Shown piece after piece: positions 15,001 through 21,927 of a stretch of 64,000 bases of DNA (position 1 is its first letter; the number at the start of each line of letters is the position of its first letter). The position numbers and the translations under genes were made by a program. The stretch comes from a virus: positions 49,401 through 113,400 of the IMG/VR virus record IMGVR_UViG_3300049846_000430. The stretch is one strand, 5' to 3'. The notes under the pieces were generated by a model. It saw only the letters and a program-made list of their open reading frames with translations. It was not told where the DNA came from and made no database searches.

Positions 15001-15213
15001 CTTGATGATGATGATGAAGCATCTGATTTGTTTGATTTCTGGACAGAGAATATTGAAGATAATAAAGAAGCAATAGCAAAACTGAAAGCTAATGGGATTA
15101 AAGGAAAGAATGATGCGGATCCAGAAATTCAAGACTTCTTTAATGCAAGACGTAATAATAACTATAAGAGTGATCAAGATTTTCTAGATTACATTAAAAG
15201 TTGTATCTTATAA
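1..15213 (+). CDS. Giant virion protein: zincin-like protease and virion RNA polymerase (5' end outside window)
   Basis: The frame is open from base 1, so the gene starts left of the window; at least 5070 residues are present. A zincin motif HEAFH (bases 6205-6219) is followed by a Glu-rich helix (EQEFIEEYLADKF), as in metallopeptidases of phage polyvalent proteins. At 11473-11490 DFDIDK closes a segment resembling the second double-psi beta-barrel of multisubunit RNA polymerases, preceded by RIPSQDKHS, IKVVDFLP and FPPQLIEISGA. DxDxD is the Mg-binding signature of the single-chain virion polymerase of crAss-like phages, which is injected to transcribe early genes. The first 400 residues are rich in Gly/Ala and hydrophobic stretches, fitting a protein that must leave the capsid. 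Acidic linkers ending in SSMPG occur at 2860 and 14812. Polymerase and protease are recognised by motif; ejection and self-processing are inferred. Confidence 0.85.
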   Translation, partial: NFDRYYAHPKFEELGWQPYANNEEYYNANSSTWDDSVRMWGQFSGLFGTGFVSGYRSIADLFDGDDYLSTADLDSATEFSDAMRIGMSSREGFMAGINNFALNSAYTFGIIGSIAAEELALALMASTGVGAIPAAARTGANVTRAGRAIVNFFDVGKALNATRQMLKGLNQADRARDFYNTMRSGGKFVGDFFLPETMAAIRSMNTTQNGVQNLSNLSKAARGFGGFYRDLRGINLAMSESKLEAGMVYNDKFADISANLNEKNGGTGLTPTDVAKAHDVAAKSSFATLWWNAPLIYLSNKIVLGTALGGMNKTLGRVFDEKLTGFGKRLIRTKPLTDASGKISRDVFEDAGEGMFGGLLPSMKRIKGYTVGGSLKAAGHGAARYFAANLTEGAQELAQEAIAVGTKDYYTQLFEDPAAAGYDVFKTALSSAISSQMNAQGFETFMSGFMMGGVVQGPQKLLFQGLPNAMQYTFNREAYDKYKTAKNDYIQNLVKTHNEAWNTMADDPTAMFDPTKLNFLVQKQVASEMKQSAYVDDVFGFIDAKDFGKFNQMYTIFSNGTANQFKDQLQGFQSLTDEELNQAFPGFKADIKSGKFRERIDTTLNQIDETEKAYNDAQNKFQNPFDSRKFKKGTKEFIDEALKERAFEHAKYLYMFTQDGFKRAVERAESIYSEMASEPVISKIAANDLSVLMDIDSINNELAVLLKEASIEATTPEEEKIAADKTERMMHLTEIKKVLTDPGNLNSNGILDRRKINKLYKPFQNYVNFLAKSKNDFVNKDAVVNALKKISDYNALKERAKVYDKAIEYLNNPERLTEMVNRTRAIFEDLFRNNKTMFEKNIKKHVKNLEANEFLNKLVKIGVYPNADQVVEFLKTGDVNVLKEFFSEDGVVDVMNDPKRFLQIAGLVRSYNEITGKEEVKEETEEEPEEEAAEPGAKQKSFEDTLDDLDIDTSSMPGVKPKPAKETVVETNDPSQSPYGKKILEEVYNKYRAEQLAIGNTYLPYNEWAKTEKTQTVIAALQALKVAWAKTVTKESLAKRGTDVSTPQLAEAAIKFVIKQDVGFSQWLQSKKDEPSVRKVLDEAGLTFDALAPVAPGKNEGKDSVVKDKKNTKWHKKGPGVNILKITSSDNEGNKTTYYQLVDNNGDGLSEAILKAAGVSINGTYSKAKAAEEAQKKILDAMPDTTPFQFDGVMVRFGATVTDNKGKEFIVLGTPSKVAKGGKLFLLPKEKQTLKGVKEREKASIKVSEGEFNGFYTVEDLKFSEPVDKNVSKLTVVDLLKSYPRNNRGEERAEAQKRFDIIMNAVTAEEFENDIEFVVRRNEGAGSETGPYRAGSKEPNPQIIKTTETYNIGIRIGNPALQQRLDAMLEEKGFVPSDSADGIIGFMPNNSYKLLDKNGKQISILSLDPENFDQYFGGRGTLQDIKTAYATQQLLVNAISELIGEASFAVVKPSELKDKVTFSFQSLYKQDALPISLDQLNDYYGTEDGKGYTVDGKNVIIYDNKRVRTEKGYSYSTTVVSNLKPGKRLSDLSDKIEDELKASGKWEKATDPVAGLGRYVIVIRQPNGELTLAQLKQNKIDKEEVYGFIKELVQRAQDTVDNNIENIDDLPRNALGVITNTKDARAKNLDYNYKWNEEFNNKFYLAEMPGIDVEMKVTAWGRIEISFYDKKNKESLTAAPLKIFPELFAKALADPQELLDKIQSLLDSDPTLKKQKISVQPQNFRASFPESRDAQVIIDNTKTQLDPRVRFDYKIIVTGDSSQVQALANISTPITPEDITAAQGPVSEDTLEHIAKKLNTPGSTLSKYEQEIYNINQSRIEKIRKDLAGKSSLDTSEDTYDGINQMSDDEFNSYADDEFMMLPLDIKNQIAAKILKTGVASLSARERQVMNSDAGSMINGLVSKLVSEAVNTPSEVAPVTEETFTQGNEIEQIKAEIASLKLQIDAREELLMKESSNPKESFTKINNDSELKALKKRRNDLNNKLIANKILPAAPLTPYDGETIQQFVDWATNNLPDFISIADINTLRGNLMGKGVRVGAFVLSLADIAGGINVQGTLYTGASSPFRYHEAFHAVFRMLLTDEQIKKYLALGKKELLAKYKAEGKSYQAEMEKFRNTAPMYREMTPERLEQEFIEEYLADKFEEFKKSPAKTQTAPEIKSLFQRIIEWIKSIFKRFTKNELNSLYENIDSGKYRTTAVQDNMFTNSLVKGITVEANKLIPIETYEDERGNIGYKYMDPAAADGLIANIAAMYISREDKAIAASKNGLINRGEILDETIIDFMVMYNPEAEHNSTLDRSLWAPLFEKFNALKDYTEFVKQGVIERLALLDVSAEEGAYDFEQFEQEAGLRNVSDYKRGVEQIGGFESISKELRRYIGSTTITNADEFGNTELTPGESLIVPVDFNEAYNGILKAVKNTTNPLDFFTKMYFFGQTNRQTEAVVRRLFQDIGVTDEQILNDDLPASVKNPLLFQRVLKGFESFRLDYIFIHTNPKDGKTYIYSAANRDDTSAQIDRWSAAYDIKFQNMVNNIKTWRETKRILARVEKYFNPAEAFETLSDRRLQIISRYLSRNLYELTGIKLSAGYIEFSIASGIINKTRYQNALLRANQKSEALNYDDIKQFAIQIEAAYNDAIKNRGYTSIFSDTAGVGMPARLRRMAFGNAPFDETIGNSVFKNPNGDLVYAHQAATYHLKAITDLNDVETLERLQESDPFLFNNILLNSPAFKALAAEDRLRVLRVAGSKKSALDKTDEGNYAETGGINVNDEATTYGDSSPRQFILNLINSYTYNYNHTTGKNDTIIAIDPITGEEKETAIAPSLIRVIEASNTGDMTGLPVIQTITTDDNGETVLKDETIDMFYDEVKREYERIRREGKEETRTKDLLEGYNAKDGVRVDKNADSKDDQSRAYKFTKTGTLLKEFEGTAGDKSKIKDPTMPEETAQRLVEGTQSIIVRRAKAASTIGLTRKGASGSATVTTKDKKGNDVNTGFTIINRGQVIVTEKNFKKILDSLGDAVSVDKTDTHKYKFEYKNKVGYVETPDLASFLNGYEPFYVYDMYKEGTEIPKNVLKDIEKSDSQPIDYKSRLEAYARNSDVEDLSFEEAIVKMNTTVADFKQFLNTRLMDEFKEFSKTLDEIKAKKGLSKFVTFGLTNEDGRTNSETARAAAQLNLTTDVEYNLMQIFFNDWLNTKALNQILLGDSAMSLKDAVDEIKRAKMQNAAGKSAAATIIAPEYGINHIFQQMSLFTFTDTEFEKIYSGANAKGERGDAQMYLTPKGLRYILFGLGNLNEAQVKLLDKIERGDKITADEFFGTVGEDGFKDQGAVFNSLKLVYGDGKTYLKMSAVILTKELTSRKVNGQWVAKETRKELHNMRVKLEQFEEENQTVTIAGGRSAVKMLKQNVLRDTDMFSEGLLSKDNATILDTNFMRLQLVNPSNKIVITDPTQMKTLITSEQSDNVEVLLPGSDKVTTLGAIREKYNEAISNRSKLKFINRRNLIFNFDIDVAMDELHKSVKSGQITANLFSFLQYATESLKASQSSSNILEFFNPENQDRYNLNNPLTITKFEQLFLRYFNNGVFSEKIPGHSVALMSDVGVKIYRRVFSVETLEDGTIVPDRFEVIREKVWEAMPDKPPVVFDVTDNPTLQGLEEAIKASGKKGVVIIDNLRHNLKEYNEKGKYTKTRYSEALIPAHFKDVMTHVEDSVDDPKSAEEITQEWKAWINEERWSPKAKAYIIRQNIEDFDRNRSKKEFAKAFGYTYEENEKGNVKFTAREKSKYMNEIPDAVAKMFGIRIPSQDKHSAVNIKVVDFLPVFYGSTGIFPPQLIEISGADFDIDKLYIHIKQWFMENGDFVEYGTAKNDKDGYQQYINYVNQEVYKGGSAFAEAFEKYMSDQGVTERNQLSIEDILDARDAGFNADAVDALMMLGLPVTLKQYKAYKKKNQSEPYEAPYNNQVLDYKFALLGNEHVTNTPGRNVPISYEPADLEPLKEVWDFIKDELPELAELVKEEGVDIDNLFGKLKAWTNNKEGANSIGAVVLPNIYLSLMKEYDISIRREKVGKLGETIPQITLNGYTFRHFGKDPEDPQITGNYEIVDGKENKNGARRQYVISALITAMTDNAKERLAAKLGLNKDALAVVANLTALGVPIKTSILLINNPIIKEEYFNAVNKEDPYDPGIKSLIRRRLKNLDEVFGPDIPLVPVTDDLLKESIINARVFNDFSQSKSFNVNILKELKKENLYTLTDASIDKSILTQFYNAHKLKTFTGNIGNIVNLVSDIGSSFEDIIGREESIRKLGLELNDEDFENLVDDDDAPVPIDVRKLFKGDTWQATYYKMYKELTEQLLPTVFLSQTKAFKNIYEKLKAAFLGGDDSNFFMTPERLNKMSKDFLSYLTIKSYMQELGRSNGIRKQSLASLTNELIYPQANSDININKIISNLKAKYEAEGRTNYFLQAFAYNDPASSPKNNTGLDTVIASTFAKLSEAQKIKVQDGFIDLYGPAETRLDALHILHYIMVKDGLQFAYGTLLDAITPFILDKYLSTINNTHKAFETGVDTKAFETVFGMDYEDLINDFIMNYMESNKNNYLLKTIKSVVNKKNIPVYNPIVSDAQITGTLTLGEVVSNPQNFYVFGENQNEEGYVDQLAVRGQSNTFGLIFKKGFARNKENYFKDKELDEFVKIFSAGIAFLKTVEKPILFPARIIGANDREYMQKNTPEIYKHIKNTLIDNFDYDIDGVEKVAGTVSKAEAAKSPIRIDKSGAAEKLYIDLYNGIYQINIDAEGTKIQRNAVAGPKQKEMREANQKYIQDAGFKTRTFIKKEGDKKEFTTEIILPPYFRIEHKNQLDERTYDFYKLVKVYTSTGIDTQNLISKDPNRLHIFGNAAMYVKVKMKGSNQQNPIGFMFDTVNFSRPDYFDVRENVKKKNQEEGDEDITIPGDGEIDEGNVDFSSMPGARVDENGITVNGKSVTVNEMIAATAAVITSTEDVTESDSNVESEVAGPPVKAGTLTSLLDDDDEASDLFDFWTENIEDNKEAIAKLKANGIKGKNDADPEIQDFFNARRNNNYKSDQDFLDYIKSCIL

Positions 15214-15216
15214 TAT

Positions 15217-18200
15217 ATGGCGGCAAGATGTCACAATAGAGCAACCCCTGAGTATAAAGCTTTACTTCAGGAGTTTAAAACAAACATTGCAACAGACAAT
15301 GTTATAACCAGTTGGCAAGATCTTAATAATACAAATGAGTTTCCTACTGTATCACAAGCACAAGAGTTTTTAAAGCAGTATAAAACAAGTGAGTCTTTAA
15401 GAAAAAGAGAGTTTGCTGAAGCACTTCTTTCTAACTTATCAAGATTGGGATATGCTAAAGCTGGTAAAAATGGATATTATGTTACAAACAGCAATCAACC
15501 AGGCGGCATATTTGATGAGAATGTTTTAAACTCTAATAGAAACAAAATCATCAACTACTTGATGATGAATAATATTCCTGTTGACTCAGTAAGCTTTTCT
15601 GACACAACCAAAGGAGAAACATACTTCATATCTATTGATGATGCAAGTCTTTCACAAAGAGATATATTACCTAAAAGAAGAGGGTTTGATGAACCAAAGA
15701 CAGTTAAGATTTTAAATCATCTCAATAATCTTTTTCCAGAACTTAATATTCAAATTGCTACAATCCAAGAAGCAAGAAACTATTATGATTCTTTGGATCC
15801 TGCAATGAAGGCTAATGTAAAGTTTGAAGATGTCAAATCTTTTTATGTAAGAGGTAAGGTTTATTTGGTAAGAGGAAGAGTAACAGATAACACAGCCATA
15901 GAAGAAGTACTTCACCCATTTGTTGATGCACTCTTTATTCAGAACAGAGCCTTGTTTGATAACTTACTTAAAGAAGCAAGAACAAACTTTCCAGAATTAA
16001 ACAGAGAGATTAACAGAGTTTATTCTGAGATGAATGGTTTTACTCAAGAAGAAAGAGATCTGGAACTTGTAACTCAATCTCTTACTAGACATTTTGCAGA
16101 TGAGTATGAGAAGGCACCTACAAAAACATTCATGGATAGAATCCGTGAGTTTCTTGAATGGTTTAAAACTGTTATTAATGATTTTCATAAGTATCTGACT
16201 GGTGTAACAATCCGTAGAGCAGATCAAATAGTATCAGCCACCACTCCAATTAAACCAGGTGTTGCAGAACTATTTGAATCTAATCCTAAATTAGCTACTT
16301 CTGTATATGAAGCTTTAGGATTTACTGAAAAAAAATATGCAGATAAACTAAAAGGAATTGCACAAAGAAGAAGTTTAGCTACTAAAGAGGATCTTGAAAA
16401 GTCTCAGCTTATTAAAGATCTGGTAGTAAATGAGTCTCAACCTAATGAATTAAAACCAAATAAATCTGATAAAAATCTAGCTGCTATAATGCTTTATGGT
16501 GAGAGATATGATGATTTATCAGATACAAGAACATCTGAAGAAGATTTTGAAAATTCTTCAGATTATAAAAAGTCTCAGTCTGAGTTATTAGCTTACAGAA
16601 TATTAAACAATTTAATGTTTGATGTTGAAGAATTAGCTTATTATGAAGACATCATCAAACAATATCCGGAATATGCTTCAACATTATCTACCAATGAAAA
16701 TCCTGTAAAAGATTTTTTTGAAAATGATATATTTGAACAAGCCGAAAAAGAAAAGTTTGAAATAACTTCAAAGCAAAAACAACAAGCTCAACAACTATAT
16801 TCCCAATATCTTGATACTATATTTCCTGATAGTAAAGTAAAGGATATTGTTTATCATGGTACAAATTCTAAATTTGATAAATTTGTAATACCTGAAAGAA
16901 CTTTTTCAGAATATGATGATGAATTAAAAAAAATGGTTCAGCTAAAAGGTAAAGGGGCTGCTTATTTTACAGATAAAAAATCTTTAGCAGAACAATCTGG
17001 AAAGAGTAAAAAAGCAGAAAATGTTTTATCTGCTGTTATAAATTTAAAAAATCCAAAAGAAACAACTAGTCAAGTTGGAGTAGATGATAATATTATAAAT
17101 CTAAGAAAGAGTTTTGATGGGTATGTTTATACTAATATAAAAGCAAACTATATAGTGCAAGCTGTATTTGAACCAGAACAAATCCACATACTAGGTAATC
17201 AAGAAGACATAGAAGGATTTAAAGAGTTTGCATCTAAGGAAATACAGGTTACTCCTACATTAGCAGTTGGAGAAATTAAACCGATAGCTAAACTTACTGA
17301 TATTGCAAAGCTTCTGAATACCAGCATGTTTAAGTTTGATCTTCAAACTGAAGATAGTTTAAGAGTTAGATATGCTTTGAGTGATAGAAAACAAAAGCTG
17401 GTTGACAAAGCATTAGACTCATCTAACGAGGTTCAGAAGAATGTAATTAATAGATTGTTTGGTATAGCCAGGACAAGGGATGAAAGTATTGATTCTCTCT
17501 CTGCAAACATATACAGCCCTTATGAAGATTCAAGTATTGTTGTTCTAAACAAAGCTGATCACACATATATTGATATAACTACAGGTGATATATATACCTC
17601 TGTAACTACAGCAATCAAAGGAAAGTTAAAGAATGAAGAGGATGTGCAATTAAATGTTACACTTGGTAATGACTTTGATTTTATCATGGATGGTATTGTG
17701 TCAAACATGACACTGAAAGATATCCTTGAGTCTGGAGAGATAAAGATTCTAAATGAAGAGCAGGTTGAAAGAGCTTTTAATGATCTTCAAGAAAAAATTC
17801 AAGACCTTAGATCTGATGGTTCAGTTGCAATATCTCAAGTAGTATTGTTTGATCAAGCCACTAAGATAGCTGGTACTGCTGACCTTGTACTCATTACTCC
17901 TCAAGGTAAACTTAAAATTCTTGACTTAAAAACAAGTAAGAGTTGGTATGCCACCATGAGAGAAGAATATGATAAGGAATGGAATCTAGATGATGATAGT
18001 GTTTTAAAATCCAGAGGTATTGCTGATAAACTTTCTACAAGACAGCAACACAACCTGCAGGTTAATCTCTATAGGAGAATGGCTGAGAACATGGGTTATG
18101 ATGTAGCTACAGATGAATATGCAACATCAACCTATCATATCCATGTAGACATTACCGGTAAAGGTAAAGAACAGAAGTTTGAGGGAACATTTGAAGTTGA

Positions 18201-21200
18201 TGGTTGGGTGCCGCATCCCCCTAGTCAGAACTCTGTTTATGTAGATAAACTAATTCCAGTTGATTACATGAATAGAGATCCAGAAATGACTGCTGCAAGA
18301 CTTGGTTTAGATTCTCCAGAAGATTTTGATCCTGATAACTTTTTAGATCCTGAAGAACAGTTGCCTGAAGATCTTACAGATGAAAATGACTATACTGAAT
18401 TCAACACTATCTTTAATGCTCTAAATCAATACAAGACCGGTCTTTTAAATAGAAGACAAGCAATTGAAAGAATAAAGAGTGGTATCTTTATGGATAGAAG
18501 AACTGAACAGATTATTGAAAATATAGATAATACTGTTGGTGCTATTATGGTTGCAATGAGTGAGGGTGGTGCATTAGTATCTTCCACATATACTGATCTT
18601 CTCAGAGATGCAATCAAAGAAGTAGATCAGTTTACAGAGTACATGCTAGACCCGTTAAACTTTGACAAGAATGAGTATATCAACTATGCACTCAACTTTG
18701 ACAGGTTCTTGGTAACATTCAACGGCCTTACTGAGATACAAAAATCAGATGCTGTAAATGCCACACAAGCAAAACTTCTTCTTACTCTTGAGACAAAACT
18801 AAGAAGTCTTGGCGGAACAAAAACAAAGACTGGTATCATTGATGCAGCTATTATGAACTATGTAAAGGAGACTGTTAGAAATACAAGTAGCAGAAACTTT
18901 ACAGAAGCTGAGCTTGATGAGTTAATGAGAACAGCAAAAGATATAGGCATCTTAGATCTTGGAACCAGAGATTTAGCTACATCTACAGATACACTTCTTG
19001 CTATAATGGATAAGATCTATAAGGCCAAGAAACAAGAGCTTTATGATAAGATTGATGCTAGAAATGAAGAGATAATCAATGCTGCAAATAAACTTTTAAA
19101 ACTTTCACCAACATCAAATAGAAATGAGATTTATGATTTTATGTTGGAGTTTGATGATCAAGGAGGATTCACTGGCAGATATGTAAAAGCTTTAGGTAAG
19201 CAGTATTATGATAAGATTGATAAACTAAGAGCTGAACTTTTTGATGAAGAAGGTAACTGGAAAGAATACAGAGAGATTGATGATTTAAGAACAGCCAAGA
19301 AAGAAGACATTGATTATAATAAAGCTTTATATAAAGCTAAGCAAGCTTATACAGATTTCTGGAGAGCAGAAACAATTGGGACAAACGATAACCCAATTGA
19401 TGGGGAATATCATGGATATACTTCTGAATTTAAAGAAGCTAGGGCAAAGCATGAGGTTTTTGTTGCTGAAGGAAAACATGGTTACTGGGTTAGAAAGAGA
19501 GGTATTTCAGACAAAGCATATCTCAACTATAAACTTAAATACTTTGATACATTTGAAACAAAGTTTGCTGTTAAAAAAGATGGTGTCTTTACTGGTAAGG
19601 TTACAGATGGTACTATCCAAGTTCCTAAAGTAAAATACAGATTTGCCAGAGAGATTAGCTCTAAGGGTGAAGATATGCGTAATGCAAAGTATACAGCAAT
19701 CATGAATCCTACTGATGCTTTAGGTGAAGCAAGAAAGGAATTCTATGAAGTGTATGTTAAAAACTTTGAGAATGATCTTCTTAATAAACTTCCAACTGGT
19801 GTAAGAGATCAGATGCTTGGGAGAGTTCCTCTTGTGCAGTCTAATTTGGTTAACAGTCTTAAGGAAAAAGGAAACCTGTTTACAAAACTCTGGAGTAAAA
19901 CAACTAGATCTGTAAGAAACTTAACAACAGAAACTTCTCATATGAGAAGAGTTGTTGTTGATGAGACAGGTCAGTTTGTTGATACGCTTCCCATATTCTA
20001 TGTAGGTAATACTAGAGATGATCAGGCACTTGAAATTCTTGAAGCAAAGCTGGACCAGCTTAACAAAGAAAGAAAGATGGGTGCTGTCAATGCCATTGAG
20101 TATAAGAAGCAAAGCATGGAGTTAAATGGGAAGATTACTGATATCAAAAATAAACCTGCAACTAATGAGATAAGCAGAGATATGGGAGATAGTCTTCTTA
20201 AGTTTAGTGCTATGGCTGAGCATTATGAAACCATGGGTGCAATTGAAGACACCATGAATGCTTTTCTATATGTCATTGAAAATAGACAGTATGAATCTGC
20301 AGAAGATAATGTTACCAGAATAGCTAGATACGGAAAAGAAAACATAAAGGTATTTCAAAAGAAAGGTAGTACTGAGGCCAATGTCATAACAAGAGCTAAG
20401 AAATTTATGAGTATGGTCTATTATGATAGTGATGAAATAACAAAAGGTAAGTGGGATAAAATATCTGATTTCATTATCAATACATCATCCATGACATATG
20501 TAGCCTTTAACCCTTTTGGTAATATAAATAACTATGTGATGGGTAGACTTAACAATAACATTGAATTGTTAGGTCAAAGATTTTTTACAGCTAAGTCCGG
20601 ATTAAGAGCAACACAAGAGTTTAATAAAAGAGCTTTACCTGATGTAGCTAAAAGATTTGGAATGCATGGTTACAAGCTTGGTATGGGAGGTCAATATGAC
20701 CCAACTAAACCAATGAGTAAATATGAAGGTTTTGTTGACATGTTTAGAATGATGGATACAAAGTCTGATATCCGTGAGACAAGAGGAAGTACTGCTCAGA
20801 AAAGTTGGTTTGAAAGTTTCTTTATTGAAAAACTTGGTTATGGTCTTCAGGATGCTGCAGAATACAACGTGCAGACAAAGGTTGGTATGGCCATGGTTAT
20901 GGATACCATTTTAAAGAACAAGACAACTGGTGAAACACTTAGTCTTTATGATGCTGCTGAATTTGATTCAGTAACACATAAACTTAAATTCAAAGATGGA
21001 TTTGATACTATAGTTAAGAAAAACGGTGTTGAAGTAGCTTTTGATGACAAGTTTAGATATGATCTTAGAAACAGAATCCGTGAGGTAAACAAACAGATTC
21101 ATGGTAACTATGCAAGAGAAGACAGGATGGTTATTCAAGCTAACGCACTTGGTAGACTTGCTGCACAATTTCACAAATGGGTGGCACCAGCTATTAGAGC

Positions 21201-21891
21201 AAGGTTTGGAAGAGAATACTTTGACGAAAACTTAGGATGGATGGAAGGAAGATACAAGTCCTTCTGGCAGTTCATGGGTTACTTCTTTAGAAATCTTGAT
21301 AAAGTAGAAATGACCGGTAAAATCATTGGTCCTAAAATGAAGGAAGGTTTTCTTAAAGATTATGGTTATAAAGGAGACGGTTCTCAGGATGATGCAAAAG
21401 CTGAGAACAAACTTTATAATATGTACAGAACTCTTGGTGAATTAGGTATTATCATTTCAATTATGGTGGTAAGAGAAATACTTGGAGGAATGTTATCAGG
21501 TGATGATGATGATAATGAAACTATAAAAAGACTTGAAAATGCTATTCTATTCCAGGCAGACAGATCTGTAAAAGAAATGAAGACTTTTATACCTGTTATT
21601 GGATTTACAGATATGTATCAAATGGCAAAAAGTCCTGTTGCTTCAACAAGAACTCTTGCGGAATGGGGACAAGCACTTGGTAGTACTATGCTTACCGGAT
21701 ATAATGGTGTAAAGTATATGGCAACAGATAATCCAGAGTACTGGGAAGGTAATAAAGATATTGTTTACCAAAGAAAACCAGATAAAGGAAATCTTAAGAT
21801 GGCAAAAGAATGGAAAGATGCTATTCCAATTTTGTATACCTTTCAGAGATGGGCTAGCTATGATACTGTATCAGACTTCTACATCAAATAA
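15217..21891 (+). CDS. Giant polyvalent virion protein: decayed zincin, ADP-ribosyltransferase-like and PD-(D/E)XK domains
   Basis: 2224 residues, starting 3 bp after the stop of the RNA polymerase gene, so co-transcribed. Residues 229-233 read EEVLH inside a zincin-like segment (first His of HExxH lost, His233 kept). Residues 546-670 look like the ART domain of polyvalent proteins: YHGT, GKGAAYFTD, and near the end QIHILGNQEDIEGF. Residues 889-906 (DLVLITP, then ILDLKTS) have the D-x13-DxK spacing of PD-(D/E)XK nucleases of the RecB/Cas4 type. The C-terminal half is long, charged and helical, ending with one hydrophobic segment (IIISIMVV, near 21450) and an acidic DDDDNE. By position this is a virion cargo protein delivered with the polymerase; the domains are read by eye and their activity is inferred. 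Confidence 0.8.
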   Translation: MAARCHNRATPEYKALLQEFKTNIATDNVITSWQDLNNTNEFPTVSQAQEFLKQYKTSESLRKREFAEALLSNLSRLGYAKAGKNGYYVTNSNQPGGIFDENVLNSNRNKIINYLMMNNIPVDSVSFSDTTKGETYFISIDDASLSQRDILPKRRGFDEPKTVKILNHLNNLFPELNIQIATIQEARNYYDSLDPAMKANVKFEDVKSFYVRGKVYLVRGRVTDNTAIEEVLHPFVDALFIQNRALFDNLLKEARTNFPELNREINRVYSEMNGFTQEERDLELVTQSLTRHFADEYEKAPTKTFMDRIREFLEWFKTVINDFHKYLTGVTIRRADQIVSATTPIKPGVAELFESNPKLATSVYEALGFTEKKYADKLKGIAQRRSLATKEDLEKSQLIKDLVVNESQPNELKPNKSDKNLAAIMLYGERYDDLSDTRTSEEDFENSSDYKKSQSELLAYRILNNLMFDVEELAYYEDIIKQYPEYASTLSTNENPVKDFFENDIFEQAEKEKFEITSKQKQQAQQLYSQYLDTIFPDSKVKDIVYHGTNSKFDKFVIPERTFSEYDDELKKMVQLKGKGAAYFTDKKSLAEQSGKSKKAENVLSAVINLKNPKETTSQVGVDDNIINLRKSFDGYVYTNIKANYIVQAVFEPEQIHILGNQEDIEGFKEFASKEIQVTPTLAVGEIKPIAKLTDIAKLLNTSMFKFDLQTEDSLRVRYALSDRKQKLVDKALDSSNEVQKNVINRLFGIARTRDESIDSLSANIYSPYEDSSIVVLNKADHTYIDITTGDIYTSVTTAIKGKLKNEEDVQLNVTLGNDFDFIMDGIVSNMTLKDILESGEIKILNEEQVERAFNDLQEKIQDLRSDGSVAISQVVLFDQATKIAGTADLVLITPQGKLKILDLKTSKSWYATMREEYDKEWNLDDDSVLKSRGIADKLSTRQQHNLQVNLYRRMAENMGYDVATDEYATSTYHIHVDITGKGKEQKFEGTFEVDGWVPHPPSQNSVYVDKLIPVDYMNRDPEMTAARLGLDSPEDFDPDNFLDPEEQLPEDLTDENDYTEFNTIFNALNQYKTGLLNRRQAIERIKSGIFMDRRTEQIIENIDNTVGAIMVAMSEGGALVSSTYTDLLRDAIKEVDQFTEYMLDPLNFDKNEYINYALNFDRFLVTFNGLTEIQKSDAVNATQAKLLLTLETKLRSLGGTKTKTGIIDAAIMNYVKETVRNTSSRNFTEAELDELMRTAKDIGILDLGTRDLATSTDTLLAIMDKIYKAKKQELYDKIDARNEEIINAANKLLKLSPTSNRNEIYDFMLEFDDQGGFTGRYVKALGKQYYDKIDKLRAELFDEEGNWKEYREIDDLRTAKKEDIDYNKALYKAKQAYTDFWRAETIGTNDNPIDGEYHGYTSEFKEARAKHEVFVAEGKHGYWVRKRGISDKAYLNYKLKYFDTFETKFAVKKDGVFTGKVTDGTIQVPKVKYRFAREISSKGEDMRNAKYTAIMNPTDALGEARKEFYEVYVKNFENDLLNKLPTGVRDQMLGRVPLVQSNLVNSLKEKGNLFTKLWSKTTRSVRNLTTETSHMRRVVVDETGQFVDTLPIFYVGNTRDDQALEILEAKLDQLNKERKMGAVNAIEYKKQSMELNGKITDIKNKPATNEISRDMGDSLLKFSAMAEHYETMGAIEDTMNAFLYVIENRQYESAEDNVTRIARYGKENIKVFQKKGSTEANVITRAKKFMSMVYYDSDEITKGKWDKISDFIINTSSMTYVAFNPFGNINNYVMGRLNNNIELLGQRFFTAKSGLRATQEFNKRALPDVAKRFGMHGYKLGMGGQYDPTKPMSKYEGFVDMFRMMDTKSDIRETRGSTAQKSWFESFFIEKLGYGLQDAAEYNVQTKVGMAMVMDTILKNKTTGETLSLYDAAEFDSVTHKLKFKDGFDTIVKKNGVEVAFDDKFRYDLRNRIREVNKQIHGNYAREDRMVIQANALGRLAAQFHKWVAPAIRARFGREYFDENLGWMEGRYKSFWQFMGYFFRNLDKVEMTGKIIGPKMKEGFLKDYGYKGDGSQDDAKAENKLYNMYRTLGELGIIISIMVVREILGGMLSGDDDDNETIKRLENAILFQADRSVKEMKTFIPVIGFTDMYQMAKSPVASTRTLAEWGQALGSTMLTGYNGVKYMATDNPEYWEGNKDIVYQRKPDKGNLKMAKEWKDAIPILYTFQRWASYDTVSDFYIK

Positions 21892-21927
21892 TTTGTATTT
21901 TTAAAAAACACTTTGTATATTAATACT

